64,000 nucleotides of DNA from Eupeodes corollae (taxonomy: Eukaryota; Arthropoda; Insecta; Diptera; Syrphidae): contig NC_079148.1 of NCBI RefSeq assembly GCF_945859685.1, forward strand, positions 7,068,001 through 7,132,000, read 5' to 3'. Below are positions 1 to 12,289 of the stretch, piece by piece. Within the stretch, counting starts at the first letter, position 1. Every line of letters begins with the position of its first letter. The translations under genes were made by a program, and so were the position numbers. The notes beneath the pieces were generated by a model that was given only the letters and a program-made list of their open reading frames with translations, was not told the DNA's origin and did no database searches.

Positions 1-2831
1 GTCCCCAAAAATTCTGAACTATATTTTATTATATGGCTGGAAAAAATCTTAATGGTCTCAGTCTCATCCTCAATTAATTTCAAAGATGGACATGGAATTT
101 TTTTTTATGATTTCATATTCATTATAAAAATATTGGAGAATAAATTTGTGTCGATCACGCATCCAGCTCAGCGTGTTTTCCCTCTCGAATGTCGATTCAA
201 ATATATGTTAATTTGATTGACATACTATATGCTTGTAGCCCAATAAACTTAAATTTATACAGAAAAAAGAATAAAACTAAAAAAACTGGAAAAACTCGTA
301 GAATCGCTTTCGAATTTTGTGTTTTTCTTGTTTTGTTATATTTTTCTGAGAAATTCTATTTGGGATTCATATTATTAGGTCATTCTTTTTCAACCTAATG
401 AAAAGCTTTTAAGTTGTTGCATTTTTAATTTATTGTTTTGACAGTAGAAACAAAATACACACACGACACATTCACGGTGACAAAAAAGAGAACTACAAAT
501 CTGACCTTGTGAACACATCTTTTGGAGTGATCGAAATTTTGATAATGTACACTTTACATAAATTCATGAGAAATATTCCCGCATGGAATGTACAATTTGA
601 AACTTAAGTTTAAGCCCGTATGACATAAAGTGTAAAAGGAATCAAGATAATAACCGATAGTTAAAGCTTTTATCAGCATGTAACTGTCATTTAGAAATAA
701 GAATATTTTTAAAGAACATTTCCAAATATTTCAAGTTATTTATTTCTGAGAAATTCTAGACTTCACCTAAGCAAAATCGATACTTTTCCATAAAAAGAGA
801 AAATGTTAATACAAAATTATAATATGACATTCCTGCATCATATAAACAGTGGATGGTTTAGATAGGTATTTAATAGAAGGGGTTTTGACATTAAGGAAAC
901 AATTGCTGACAGTAAATCTATTCATTTCCAAAAATTACACGTAAATGCACAAAATAGTCTGTTCCAAAAACTATATTTTTAAAATGTTTTTGTGTCAAAA
1001 TGTAATAGGTAAAGTAAATGTTCCTTCGTATCTGACAGCTAGACTGACATATTAATGTGACAAATTCGAACAACTGCCACAGAGTGCTTCATTTCCTTTT
1101 TATTTATTTCATAAATCAATCCAGCTATAGCAAATTTATTTTTAAAATTAAATTATTTTCTTTATTACAAGGTTTCCATTTTTACGTTTTGACGTTTAAT
1201 TTAGCTCTTAAATTCAAAAGATCGTTTGTTTGTGTCGATCTTTTTTCGAAAATAAAAAATACAAACATGCCCTTAAGTTGTTATTTCATAACTTTATTTC
1301 ACGATATTTATAACCTTTTAATATTGGCCATCTGTCAATTTGCATTAAAATCTCCTCATCAAACAGGTCCATCTTTAAGAATAATGAAAGATTCATACCT
1401 ACTTACTGCTGAATTCTAAATTATTGTAATAGCATTTGACTTTTATCTACAAAAACACTCTACTACCTAAAGTACCACGTTTTATGATACCTTTTAGCAT
1501 TATAATCACAAGTTCTGTCAAAATTATATATGTATGCCCATCACTTGACCTTCTTGCAACCCTATCTGTTGCTGTCATCTTAACGTCAAATACAACAATT
1601 ATAACACCCCGTTTATACCAAGTGCACAAAATGTTGATGAATAATAATATTCCCTCGACTTCATGGTTCAAATCTCGTGTTTTGTCGTCTTTAATCTTTC
1701 AAAAGATGTTTCCTATGGGTTTTCTGTTTTTTTTTTTTCTATTTTTTTATTCCCCCTGATGGTGCAAAAAAAAAAGATTAATTGTCATGTCGTGTTGATG
1801 ATGGGAATGATGGGCAATTTTCACTTTTTTGCGCGCGCACACGCGGATTTCTATCACTGTCCATGTCAAGTCCATGCCACAGTTGATTACATGCAATTGG
1901 TTAAGGCTTACGGTGAGAGACATAAAGACGAACTCTCTTAAAACTACGATACTAACAAATCTACAAAATAAGCAACAACTAGCTAAAAACAATAAAATGG
2001 CGGGAGAACCTTACGAGTACATTACATGCTTTGGCAATACAAATCAAACACTCAGTTTATCTAAAGTTGACTAAACTTGGCAGTTCTCCATGTCATTCTG
2101 ACAGAACTCCACTCCATGGCAAACAGAACTTTTGTTTGAAGTAAAAACAACAACAAAATGAGGGGTGGGTCAGTTTGTTTCTTTTTTTTCTTCTTTTGTT
2201 CTTTCGTATGAGAATCGGACACAGAACACAGCACACACAAAAAAAACAATATTCACAATCCAAGCCCACAATAAATGGTGTGAAGTTGTTAATTACAATT
2301 TCACATTAATTAGTTGAAGCTTCAACTTTGAAATAAATTACCCAGATAGGCAAATTAAAATGAAAAACAAAAAGAAAAAGAAAGAAACAAAAAATTAATA
2401 ATAATAATCGAGGCGTTGACAAACCTTAGCACATAAAAAGTTTTTATAGTGAAAAGTCATGCACATTCTTGGTTCTTGTCAAACCCAAAAAAATAAAAGA
2501 TTAATAGTTTGATATCTAAGCTGAAAGCACACGAGAGATAATAAAACTACTATAATGAATTTTTTTTATCACTGCAATGATGAACAGTTTATTTTTGATA
2601 CTAAAAATTAATTGGTAAGTTTTGTTTTTGATAACAAACTGCAGATTTATGTATTTGATTACAAAGCATTGTTGCTTAAGCACAGTATAGATAATTTTAC
2701 GAATCTGTCAGTGAAAAATGACATCTAACACCTTAGATAACAAACAATAAAACGTCAAAAATGTTTGCATTAAAAGTATAATTGGCTTTTGTTTTTCTTA
2801 AAAAGCCCTGTTTATAGTTTTACTGACAGAT
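1..2831. other. AT-rich non-coding DNA
   Basis: No gene is supported. Open frames here are short, AT-rich and without recognisable motifs. The stretch holds homopolymer T and A runs (for example 1730-1748), a small GCGCGCGCAC patch near 1830, and many TGACA/TGTCA pentamers (for example around 1022-1050). The 13-base string CAAAAACACTCTA at 1450 matches the end of the hAT-like MITE at 3399, but no element body follows it. Confidence 0.6.
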
Positions 2832-3398
2832 TGATTGATTAATGTTACATCTGTTCAATTTGTCAGAAATCGATAGCTTTGGAGAGACGTTTTCAAACAG
2901 GTTTTTTTTTTAAATCGTCTTAAAAAATAAAATAATGTATAAAATAAGCGAGCTGGAGTTAAAACCTCAGTGCGGCTAACTTCACGTTTGTTTCGCATGG
3001 CATGAAAGAGCGAGATGACATTTGTATAACTTTTGATAGTTCAGTTCTCCTCGACATGCTCAGTGCTCTTTTCTAATCTTAAACTAAAAAACGCCTGTAA
3101 ATGAAACCAAAAAGGAGCAAAAATGACCAACTGTCGAAGTGAAAACTTAAATGTCTAGTTCCTTAATTTCCCGCTATTGCATATATTTTCCGTGTTTTTC
3201 AATCTCAAAGTTAATTTAATGATGGATTAATGTCACTTCTGTTCGGTTTTTTTTCAGAAATCGATAGTTTTGGAGATACAAACAGGTTTAATTAAAGCGA
3301 CTTAATTTATAAAATCAGCGACTTAGAATTAAAACCTTAGAGCCGATAACTTTACGTTTGTTTCGTATGGCAAGACAGAGTCAGATGACAATTGTATA

Positions 3399-3682
3399 CA
3401 AAAACACTCTATATAAAGATATAAATCCCCGGTAGACATCTTGGTTTGCCTACAAGCTAAACCGGAAATCAGCCTCATAAACTTTTTCATAGTGTGCGTG
3501 TAATTTCTCCTCCAATTTATTAAATTTCCCCAAAAAACTCAGTAAGTGTGTCTATGTATGCGTGGAAACACGTCAATTTTTTCTCGTTGAATTCGTTCAC
3601 ATTACAAATACAACAATGTAAACAAATGGGTTTTGGAGGGTGATACGTACGAAGGATTTATATCTTTACTAGAGTGTTTTTG
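3399..3682. mobile_element. hAT-like MITE with 8-bp target duplication
   Basis: This is a 284-bp non-coding element. Both ends carry CAAAAACACTCTA as an inverted repeat, extended by a second matching block, AAAGATATAAATCC, for about 28 bp in all. It is flanked on both sides by ATTGTATA (3391-3398 and 3683-3690). The matching position of the neighbouring duplicated unit (ACATTTGTATAACTTTT, about 3017-3033) is unoccupied. An 8-bp duplication with ends starting CA is the signature of the hAT superfamily. There is no transposase, so movement would have depended on a partner. Confidence 0.85.
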
Positions 3683-3750
3683 ATTGTATAACTTTTTATA
3701 GTTCAGTTCTCCTCGACATTCTCTTAGCTTTAACATAAAAATACCTGTAA

Positions 3751-3924
3751 ATGAAATTCAATGAGAACCAAAAAGGAGAAAAAATGAATGACTGTCAAAG
3801 TAAAAACTTAATGGTTGAATCACAAACACGCCTGGAAATGAAATTCAATAATAACCAAAAAGGAGACAAAATTACCAACTGTCAAAGCAAAAACTTAATG
3901 GCTGAATCACAAACCCGCTTCGGC
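3751..3924 (+). repeat. 87-bp tandem duplication including a MITE terminus
   Basis: Two copies (3751-3837 and 3838-3924) share ATGAAATTCAAT, ACCAAAAAGGAG, CTGTCAAAG and AAAAACTTAATGG. The first copy ends with TGGTTGAATCACAAACACGC (from 3812), the outer end of the MITE that follows in the second copy. The duplication therefore took in the MITE edge. Confidence 0.8.
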
Positions 3925-4235
3925 TTCGGCTTCACTTGACGTTTACGAGTTCAGCTATAGGAATTCAATGCATGCTATCACAATGGAGCTTCGACCTTAC
4001 GTTTAGTTTGAAAATCGTAAGGAAAAGAACGTAATGTAACGTAATGTGACTCCAAATAAAAGCTCTAGTTCAATTATCTGAACATTTGCTTTGTCTGACA
4101 GCTCAACAGCTGTAAAAAAATGTCAACAAACATTTGGAGGGATAAAATAAAAGAAATGTCATTCAAAGCAACCTAAAAGTAGGCCCACCGTAACGCAGAC
4201 GAAGCCGAAGCTGAAGCGTGTTTGTTCCTCAGCCA
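3899..4235. mobile_element. MITE family A, copy 1 (PIF/Harbinger-like)
   Basis: This is a 337-bp non-coding element. Its ends are inverted repeats: TGGCTGAATCACAAAC followed by CGCTTCGGCTTCGGCTTC on the left, and GAAGCCGAAGCTGAAGCG with TGTTTG and CAGCCA on the right. The interior is shared with copies at 18104, 35829 and 60979, with blocks such as GACGTTTACGAGTTCAGC, AATTCAATGCATGCTATCAC and GGCCCACCGTAACGCAGA. Comparison with the empty unit A fits a 3-bp TTA target duplication. The right end is diverged (TTCCTCAGCCAA). Confidence 0.85.
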
Positions 4236-4320
4236 ATTAATGTCTAGTTAATTCTTTTCCCGTTATTGCATATCGTTTTAATCTTTTTCAATCTCAAATT
4301 AGGGTTATTGTGAACAAAAT

Positions 4321-5639
4321 TTCCCCCGGGATTTTTCCAACTTCAAATTTTTAAACTTGTATAAAGTCCAAAGAATTCATCGATGCCTATCAAAATAACC
4401 AAAGTTAAATATTAGAGACTTTCAATACACACAACTTTTTTGATAGAAATGTATTAAAATTTAAATTAATGTAATTTTCTTTGTTTTTTATCTACTTTCA
4501 GGTAAGTTCAACATTTCCAACGGAATACTAAAGCTAAAATTTATTCCTCAAAAAGAACGATGGCATAGATGAGTATAAATTGAATTTATTGGTTTTCATC
4601 GAAATTTTTAGCAATTTTAAAATTTTAGCTGCTATTTAACTTTCTCAAAACACGCCATTAAAAAGTCTCTGACTTAGAACTGGAAGCTTTACAAAGTATT
4701 CAAATATTGAGATATTTTCGCATATCACATTTCTCAGCCATTGAAAAGTCTCTGACTTAAAGCTGGGAAGGTTTAAAAATCTAGCATTGAGATAGCTGCT
4801 TTTCTTCAACTCTTTCTGATCTCACTTTGGTGTTGAAGATTTCTTTTGTTTTGTTGCTATTAATTTTCACTTCAAAATAATAAAAACAATTTTTTTTTTG
4901 ACAGTTCTTCGTTTCCTGTCAAAATGTTGACGTTTGCTGATCTAAATGCAAGTACGTCAAAATTGTTGATAAGTGGCAAATTGCTGATTTGGTTTGCGAT
5001 TCAAACATCTCGTAAACCCTCAGACTACAACATCTGTAATCAAACACTGGTTATCTGTACAAAATGTTTGCCAAATGACTTTTTCTGATGTTCATTTGAC
5101 AAGTGAGTGAGTGAGCTAGTAGAATCAGTTTGATTTTTGATTTTTGACTCCCATCCAGCTTTTGCTACGATGATTGCCGATGTGCTATTTCATAATTATA
5201 TGAAACTTCAAACTTGTAATCCATTTTTATTAATTCAGCTCCTCAATCACCGCATTCAGCTGAATTCAGCAAAATAAATCTTGTAATTTGATATAAAATC
5301 TTATAAAATTATGTGTAGGCAACCATTTTCTTATTTATTGTTTAAGTATAGCTTTACTTAGCTGACTCGTCATCAAATAAATAAAACACCTTTTCTTTTC
5401 CTTTTTTTTTTATTTTCTGTAAAATACAACACTTAAAAATGTTTTATTTTGCAAATATCAGCAATTCAGCTCACATTTAGTTTAATTATTGTTTTTGTTT
5501 TGGATATTTTGTTTTTCACTCCATTCAGCTTTGCCACTTGAATAAATAAACGCCATCGAATCGAGTTTGCTGACGCAAAAACTTTTTTTTATTTTATTTT
5601 GTTGAATTGTAGTAAAATTAATTTACTCATCCCATCCCA
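4321..5639. other. AT-rich non-coding DNA with a short duplication and ATTCAGCT cluster
   Basis: No gene is seen. A direct duplication of roughly 85-95 bp (about 4651-4735 and 4737-4795) shares GCCATTRAAAAGTCTCTGAC, CTGG-AAG and ATTGAGATA. Between about 5150 and 5530 the octamer ATTCAGCT, or close variants, occurs at least five times (CATCCAGCT, ATTCAGCTCC, ATTCAGCTGAATTCAGC, ATTCAGCTCAC, ATTCAGCTTTG). Poly-T tracts lie at 5402 and 5583. Confidence 0.55.
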
Positions 5640-6700
5640 TGTGTTACATATACAAGCTTTAAGAGCTAAGACGACAACGAGAAAAACGACGCGACGCGAT
5701 GATTGCAATTGCAGCGGGCGATCATGCATAAAGAGGAGACAACTTGGGCTTTGCTCTTGCTCTGGTTTTCCAGAAACAGATACTTCCAAGTCCAACCGAA
5801 TGACAAACCATGGAGAATGTAATGTTTTAACGCAGCAGATACGCGTCTTAGTTTGTAGTCAATTCGCGTCGTTCTCTCTCTCTTTTTCTCGTCTCTTTTG
5901 TCTCCCTTTACTTCGTCTCGCCACTTAACGAAACGCGCGCATGCATAATTTTCGCTGCTTGAAGATAGTTCTATTCCACCAAACCGAACCGAACGACAGT
6001 GATTTGATCTATACAATTTCGTTATGTGGCTATGGCGGTATGGTGCTGGAGCCCCTCGCTCGGTTGGAGTCTATTTAACGAAGTGACCCATTGGGGGCAA
6101 CGCTGGCTGCCGCGCTGGGTAGTGTTGCGCCGAGAGGAAAGATCGTGATGATGACTCATCCAGCATATTAGCATCATCAACGGAACGGACAAACGACTCG
6201 CTTACCCGTTCTTGGTTGAGTCTGGTCTCGTTTTATGTGTTTTCCAGTTTTGTACTTTTAGCTTGTATTTTCTTTTGCAGAATGAGGGAGCAGAATACAT
6301 CAGCGGTGATGATGATGCATGATGATGAATCTTTCAGATAGTTTTTTATTTTTCGTTTCTGATGTGCATTTCAGTGGGTCTGGGTTGCATCTGTCCAACT
6401 TCTCTCCCTCCTGTCGTCGTCGCTCGGTCTTCGTTCGGTCGTTTTGGTTATGTCTTCCCTGAAACTTTATGCACGCTGTAGGTAGGCACTGTGAATTTTG
6501 TATACACGGAGCTGGACTATATAGGAAAGTTGGTCATGTCGTGCGATCACATTTTGGGGGACGACGACGCGACGACGGACGTGCGTTGAGGTCTTGATTT
6601 TGAGGAGCAACTATTAGTACCTACACTATATGCAAAGCACAGTTCAGTCTTCAGAGTCAACTTGAGGATCGAGAAACTGGTTTTGGTGGAAGTAGTTAAT
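5640..6700. promoter_or_regulatory. GC-richer island, candidate regulatory region or promoter
   Basis: Base composition changes from AT-rich to GC-richer, with many CpGs (GACGCGACGCG near 5690, ACGAAACGCGCGC near 5930, GACGACGACGCGACGACG near 6560). CATCATC/GATGATG triplet runs lie at 6150-6330 and a (CT)n tract at 5870-5890. A fly initiator-like TTCAGTC at 6643 has TATAT only 16-19 bp upstream, which is too close for a standard TATA box. The open frames here overlap on both strands and look like by-products of the composition. An enhancer or promoter of sd is possible but unproven. Confidence 0.3.
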
Positions 6701-7800
6701 GTTTATTGATTGAATTCATTAGCCGAGTTAACTTTGTTAAATTGATCGTCATTAAATGGCCGATAAAAGTTGTACCTATACGTTGTGTGTCTAGGCTCAT
6801 GCGATGCCTAGGATGAGGTGATGCTATGTTTATTGTGTTGTACACCTAAATATGTTCCTGGGGATTGATATGCGAATGTTTGGTGCGGGCTTTGAAATTT
6901 TAAATCCATTTTAGTTGTCTAGCAGGCAATTGTATTAATGGGAGTTCATTTCAAAGTTTAACTCGTTTGCTTGCTCGAGCTCGAGCTCTCTCTATCTCTA
7001 TCTCTTTCTATACGGTTAAATTTTATACCATAAGTGGGTTGTAACGCAAATTATTGTTATTAAAAACAATCTCAACCTTAATGACTTAATGTTTTGTATA
7101 TTGATCGTGTAAACACGCCATAATAAATAAATGCTTTCCGATATGGTTCAGGTGGAGTGATGGATAACTAACAAAGTTTGTGTGACCTGACCTGATATGA
7201 CCTCTTATATTGATTGTTAATGGGATGATTTATGAATATAATTGAAGTTTTTAAGATAATTCTTATAATGGAAAATGGCCAGTTTAATTATCTTACAAAC
7301 AAAAAAAGCTCAATCTAAGCTTCTCTCCTAAGTCTAGGTTTTATTTATCTTACATATGAACTGTATTGTCCAAAAAGAACAAGCTACGTATTTTCTGATG
7401 TGATGTGATATTCTATGTGCAACAAGGCCTTATACTTAATATGAACGTGATCATACAATTCGCCTTTGACAGTTAAGCACATGAAAACATGTGTAGTAAG
7501 CGTAGTAGTCTTAATATCTTGACAGTTGACTCAAAGTATTATAGTTGACAACTTGTCATATTCTAGCAAACAAAAGTTAGGAGTATTCAGTTGGATTTTT
7601 TTTAAATTAAAAAAATTGTATACTCTTTCTTTTAAACAATCGATATTTCATATCAAATTGTTCTCGCCACAAAGGAACTACGCAAAAAAACCCTGGATGT
7701 AGAACTTTAAATTAGAATTTTTACTGTTACTTTCAAAATTTAGTAAAAATAAGTTCAAACTGATTAAAATAGTCAGGTGAAATCCTTTTTCAAACTATTT
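6701..7800. other. Non-coding DNA
   Basis: No gene is recognised. There is a short GAGCTCGAGCTCTCTC/TATCTC tract at 6975-7012 that could bind GAGA factor. The remainder is AT-rich with scattered TGACA/TGTCA pentamers (for example 7466, 7520, 7530). Confidence 0.5.
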
Positions 7801-8180
7801 TATCGTGGTACCGTGGAACTGTACTAGGAATGCCCATCGGTTTACCCACGTTTCTAACTTCGGCCGCTCTGTGAAGTACAGATATTCGTTCTTATGTGGT
7901 ACTACACGAATGTGGAATGCGTTACTACGATCCGTCATTCCCATATTTACGAATTCAAAATAATGTACTCGACAATCGACTACTCTTTTCTAACCCTTCC
8001 TTTTTCCTAGCACAATCATAATACAAAAATGCAGTAAATAGGCAGCAGAACTGTCAAATTTGCTATTGCGGGGATGTCAATGCCAACAGGAAGTAAACTC
8101 CTCAACTTGTTGATGTCCCAGATTTATTAAGAACACTTGACTATTCTTTTTTTATAGACATGTAAGCGTTCCTTAAAAAC
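7801..8180 (+). pseudogene. 3' end of a non-LTR retrotransposon (RT C-terminus and UTR)
   Basis: From about 7847 a + frame reads HRFTHVSNFGRSVKYRYSF, then LCGTTRMWNALLRSVIP and IFTNSK, then a stop. This resembles the Cys/His-poor C-terminal tail of LINE reverse transcriptases in insects, which have an R-x-SFxxRTxxxWNxLPxxVFP pattern. The conserved WN-L-VIP core is visible. A likely UTR rich in T follows to about 8180. The RT core is absent, so this is a 5'-truncated dead copy. The clade cannot be assigned. Confidence 0.6.
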
Positions 8181-10529
8181 TTTACTTACTTAACTATACT
8201 CCTTCCACATTCCTTGGAAAGTTGAAACTATGCATTTTTCGTCAAGTCGAGTCTATTATGTTTTTGACTTCTTAAATTCCACAGGCTTTCGAATCGGGAA
8301 TAAACGTTCAATAATTTAATCACTGTGTTTTGAGTTACTTTTCAATCGGACATTCTTCAGAAAAAGCTTAATCGGGCACAATTTTTAAGCTCGAACGAAT
8401 GAAATCCACAGATCTCCCGTCTTTATCAAAATGACAGTTCGCCATACAAGCATTCTCTCCTTTTTATGCTAGTAACAGCTCATATAATAAGGGCTTTAAG
8501 TACCATCTGGTTGATTGGATATTGAGTTGCAGTTTACGAAACGTTTGTTAAAGTTTCAGAAGTTTTACAGAAATGACTTATTTATATTTTTCTTGTAGGT
8601 ATTATGTTCGTTTGATCATCATCAGTGGTATTTTATTTTTATTTGTAAAACTGGCGAGTTCTCGGTAAAACACATCTCTATTTTATCGTTGATTCGATTT
8701 ATTTTCACTCGATATTCTTTTGAAGATTACAGACATTTTAAGTGGTTCCACTTTCTTTTTCAGACAGTTAAATGTATCCTAATCTATACGTCAAATGCTG
8801 TATCACCGAGTTTAACTTAATAAAGCTGTTGAACAATGTTGCTTTTATACTTGTTGAACTAGAGAACTTCTAAAATGTAAATTTTTAATGAAATTAAATC
8901 ACTCGATAAATAAATTAACTAGCGATCTTTTTTTATTCAATTTGACATTTGACGTAAACCTTTCTCACATCATTTCTTTGTTTTCGCTGAGACATCCGAA
9001 AGTGTGTTAATAATATTCTATTGCAGTCTTTTTATCTGTGGTGGTGGAATCGGTCATGACTATAACTGAATTCAATTTGACTGTTGCCATTGTACAATTT
9101 TAAAAGTGGTTCCTATAATTTGTCTCAATATAAATACTCAATTGGCTGTCTTTTGAGAATATTCCTATTTTGTTGTTTTTATTTCGAAGGCCATACGCTT
9201 TGTCGGCCACAAGAATTTTTTTTAATTAACCTTTGTGCAAGCGTCTAGTTGCTTATTTTACACTGCAAAAGAAACGTCATATTTGTTCGAAATTACTTTT
9301 TTGTTGTGACAGTTTTTTTAGCTGTCAATGGGCACGTTCATTAAGCTAGTGACTACGTCGTTAAAATGTAACTAGCTTTGTGAATGCAAAACTGTACTAC
9401 AAAGCTAGTCAATCCGGAACTGTCAAATAAATGACAATTGCCAATATGAATATAAAATAAGAAACATTTGTGTTTCGAGGACTTCAAATAATATGAGTGA
9501 TTTTTATTTATATTTAAATACTGATTCTTTTATTTTATTTTGAATTTGTGTGTCCTTACTGGGCAGCTGATTGTGAGACGTCAAAACAAGTTTCAACTTA
9601 CTTTATAGGTAGTTGCCAATCAGAATGACTTGAATGAGTAAAGTCAAAATTTGGCTATCACCTTACATATATCGTCCTTTTGACTGTAATTTATCCAAAA
9701 TCACCCTATCCAATCGCACTCCTAATTAGACCTTTATATACCTAGATAATAAAGGTAAGAAATATTTTTGACAGTTCTCTTGATCGTATCCTTGATGAGT
9801 TATTTCCTATAAACTTTTGGTTATATTTAAATACCAAAACAAAACTCACATAACCAAATATCACTAAAATCAAATACTCGTGTATCTTACCACTTATATA
9901 GAAATATATACCACTCTTGTACCATTCTCAATCGTTTTTCATGTACAAACTTCAAAATACAGTATTTCTGTCAAAAGTAAAAACTATTCACTAAATCTTG
10001 AAGTTCTCTCTTCTTTCAACAAGAACTTTCTTCTTTTTTTTCTTTTTATCGAAACATAGAACAAAAAAAAATACACAAATGTTAGCCACACATTTGTATC
10101 GTTTCAATTTTCTAAAAACTAAAACAAAAGTTCGTAACCTTCAAAAATATACAAAGCTTTAAGGTATATACTCGTAGATAGGTTAACTTTACGTTAACGT
10201 TTACGAAACGAAAAGGTAAATGTAAAGTCTTTATCGCCCATCACTATCATCATTCCCATCACACTCGTTCTTCTCAAAAAGTTCCTTTCCTCTTTTGTTT
10301 TTAACTTATTTTTCTTCTTTTTGGAAAAAGGGTTTTTCGCCTTACATACACGTTTAAGGTTAGGTTTACCTTTTATTTTGTTTGCCCTTAAAACTTGGAA
10401 TGCTATTTCGTAGACAAAACTTCCAAAAACTCACTTTATACCTTTCAACGCTCCCAAACAAAGTTCACAAAAAAAAAAGAAAAATGAAAATGTGTATAAC
10501 CCCTTCCCCACTCAAGGACCACCTTTTTA
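8181..10529. other. AT-rich non-coding DNA
   Basis: No gene is seen. It contains a small palindromic cluster at 9330-9420, where AAGCTAGT occurs in both orientations (GTTCATTAAGCTAGTGAC and AACTAGCTTTGTGAATGC), perhaps a worn foldback element. There are also several poly-A/poly-T tracts and TGACA/TGTCA pentamers. Confidence 0.5.
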
Positions 10530-11500
10530 GTTTTCTATACCAACCAACCGCCTCCAGATAACGAAACGAAGTCGGTACTCGGTAGTCGGCGGTCGGTATG
10601 AAGGCATAGGGAAAAAGGATATGATGTGTGTGAGCGGTGTTTCGTTGTTACGTCGACAAAATACATTTTTGGAATTCTTCGCAACATTTCAATATAATAT
10701 TCATTTTCGTTCTGTGCCACGACGACGCTATACAACAACCCTTCGCCAAAAAATATGTAAACATAAAAGGTCTAAAAGCAGCAGCACCACTAAAAGGAGT
10801 AAGGAGTTGAAAGACGTAGGTATACGAGGAGTTAACATACGTGGTAATGGTTTTGGAGGGAGTGAGAGAAGAAGGAGGACATGGAAAATCACCGAAGCGT
10901 TCTATACCTTGTATACGTGTACCGTACTCCTCTCTGTCTAAAGTCGGTGTACCGTTTTTAGCTATAAAGGAGTAAGAAGTATTCAAAAACCAACTTCGAT
11001 ACTGATGTTACGCAATGCAACTCAACTCAACTCACTGACTCGTGCAGTACAACGGTACAAGGACTCGAATCTGTTTCGCTTTCGTTGCATTTGAAAAAGC
11101 CCACCACCACTCCGTAAATGTTAGCTTGCCTTTGCCACCCTTAGAACTATAGGTACGTAAAACGTAACGTAGGTACACATCAGCAGAACACATGTACTAC
11201 GAGTATATGTAGGTTGTTTAGAGTTCCTTAGAGCTCGGAGCTCAGCACAGCTCGGAGGAGTATCTTTCTATAGGCAGAGTTTCTTGTGTCGTGTGTGAAT
11301 TATTTGGTGGTGCATTTATCCTGGCATTTCCCTTCTGCGAGCACCGAAGGACACGCTCAACATAGCCTTGCATGAATTTATACTTCCACTCGAGGAACGG
11401 CGAGGACGACAAGGACGACGAGGACGAAACTATGCGATATGGGGTGAGAATTTCTTCGACGTTCGTTGGCGATAGCTACATCACTGCTAGCTAGCCCTTA
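10530..11500. promoter_or_regulatory. GC-richer island, candidate regulatory region
   Basis: This is a CpG-containing stretch with repeated CGGTCGG/CGGTACTCGG near 10570, GTACGTAAAACGTAACGTAGG near 11150, GAGCTCGGAGCTCAGCACAGCTCGGAG near 11230, and ACGACAAGGACGACGAGGACGA near 11404. Long frames exist on both strands but neither shows a known domain. I treat them as composition artefacts. A cis-regulatory module is the likeliest role. Confidence 0.25.
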
Positions 11501-12289
11501 TACTCGTAAGTTAAGTGTCATGCTTAGACTCACTGAGAAATATACATATAGAGCCAAAAGCAGTAGGCAGGTGTGTGACGCTTTTCGTATAGCATGATGA
11601 TCTTTACTGGAATTGTTCTTTACATCGTCGATGGATGGTGGTGGTTTGTTGTTGGGCTTGCCTCATTCAGTTTGCAGCAGAATCGAAATGGATTCTACGC
11701 CTATTTATTGTGGAAATGTCATATAATAGATTATACTCGTTGGTATTTTTGACAAGAAAGGGTGACGTTTCTTCGTTGTCGTTCGTTCATATCACCGTTA
11801 CAATTTTTGTCGTGTAGAAAATTTCATACACATAACTATGGAAAATTTGTTGATGATGATGACGATGATGATGCCCATGTTTTAGTAGATGGGTTATACG
11901 AGATACGACCTAATATCATCAAAGATAAAGAGTAGAACTCTGCTTCTGGAGGATTAATGAAGTATGCGTCATTATGACATTTTATACCTACCTACGTTGA
12001 CCATCATTGTCATTCATTTTAATTTTCAATGATTTTATGATTTTAACAATCAACCCCTCGGAAGTAGGTTTGTATGTTTTTTGGGATAAAGTTTTTCGTC
12101 CTATCAGGTTTTTAATTAAATTATGAAGTTTTGCTTCTTTGATGTTTATCCTTTTATCTATTATACGAGTATAAATGAATAGCAATTTCTTTGCTCGGTT
12201 CTATTGTGGAAAATAATCACTTATTGATGGTTCAAGAGGCTCGAATGATTAAATTTAGAAAATTAAATGTTATTACATGTTCTGACTTT
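11501..12289. other. Non-coding DNA with GAT microsatellite
   Basis: No gene is recognised. A (GAT)n-type tract with one GAC interruption lies at 11851-11873. The rest is AT-rich and featureless. Confidence 0.5.

Larger units (their letters stand above)
2832..4320 (+). repeat. Tandem duplication of a ~390-bp unit, second copy expanded by insertions
   Basis: Unit A (2832-3220) and unit B (from 3221) share an ordered series of blocks. These are GGATTAATGT, CAGAAATCGATAG with TTGGAGA, AAACAGGTTT, ACGTTTGTTTCG, GTTCAGTTCTCCTCGACAT, CCTGTAAATGAAA, ACCAAAAAGGAG, CTGTC-AAG and TCTAGTT followed by TATTGCATAT. Unit B is longer because it received one MITE at 3399-3682, a local 87-bp duplication at 3751-3837/3838-3924, and a second MITE at 3899-4235. 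Unit A is the empty-site control for both insertions. Confidence 0.85.

Noticed and set aside
1450..1480. CAAAAACACTCTA identical to the hAT-like MITE end
   Set aside because: The sequence after the 13 bases does not match the element and no second end or 8-bp duplication was found; probably chance or an unidentifiable remnant.
6627..6650. TATAT plus TTCAGTC as a core promoter
   Set aside because: The spacing of about 16-19 bp is too short for a TATA-Inr pair and no downstream promoter element fits.
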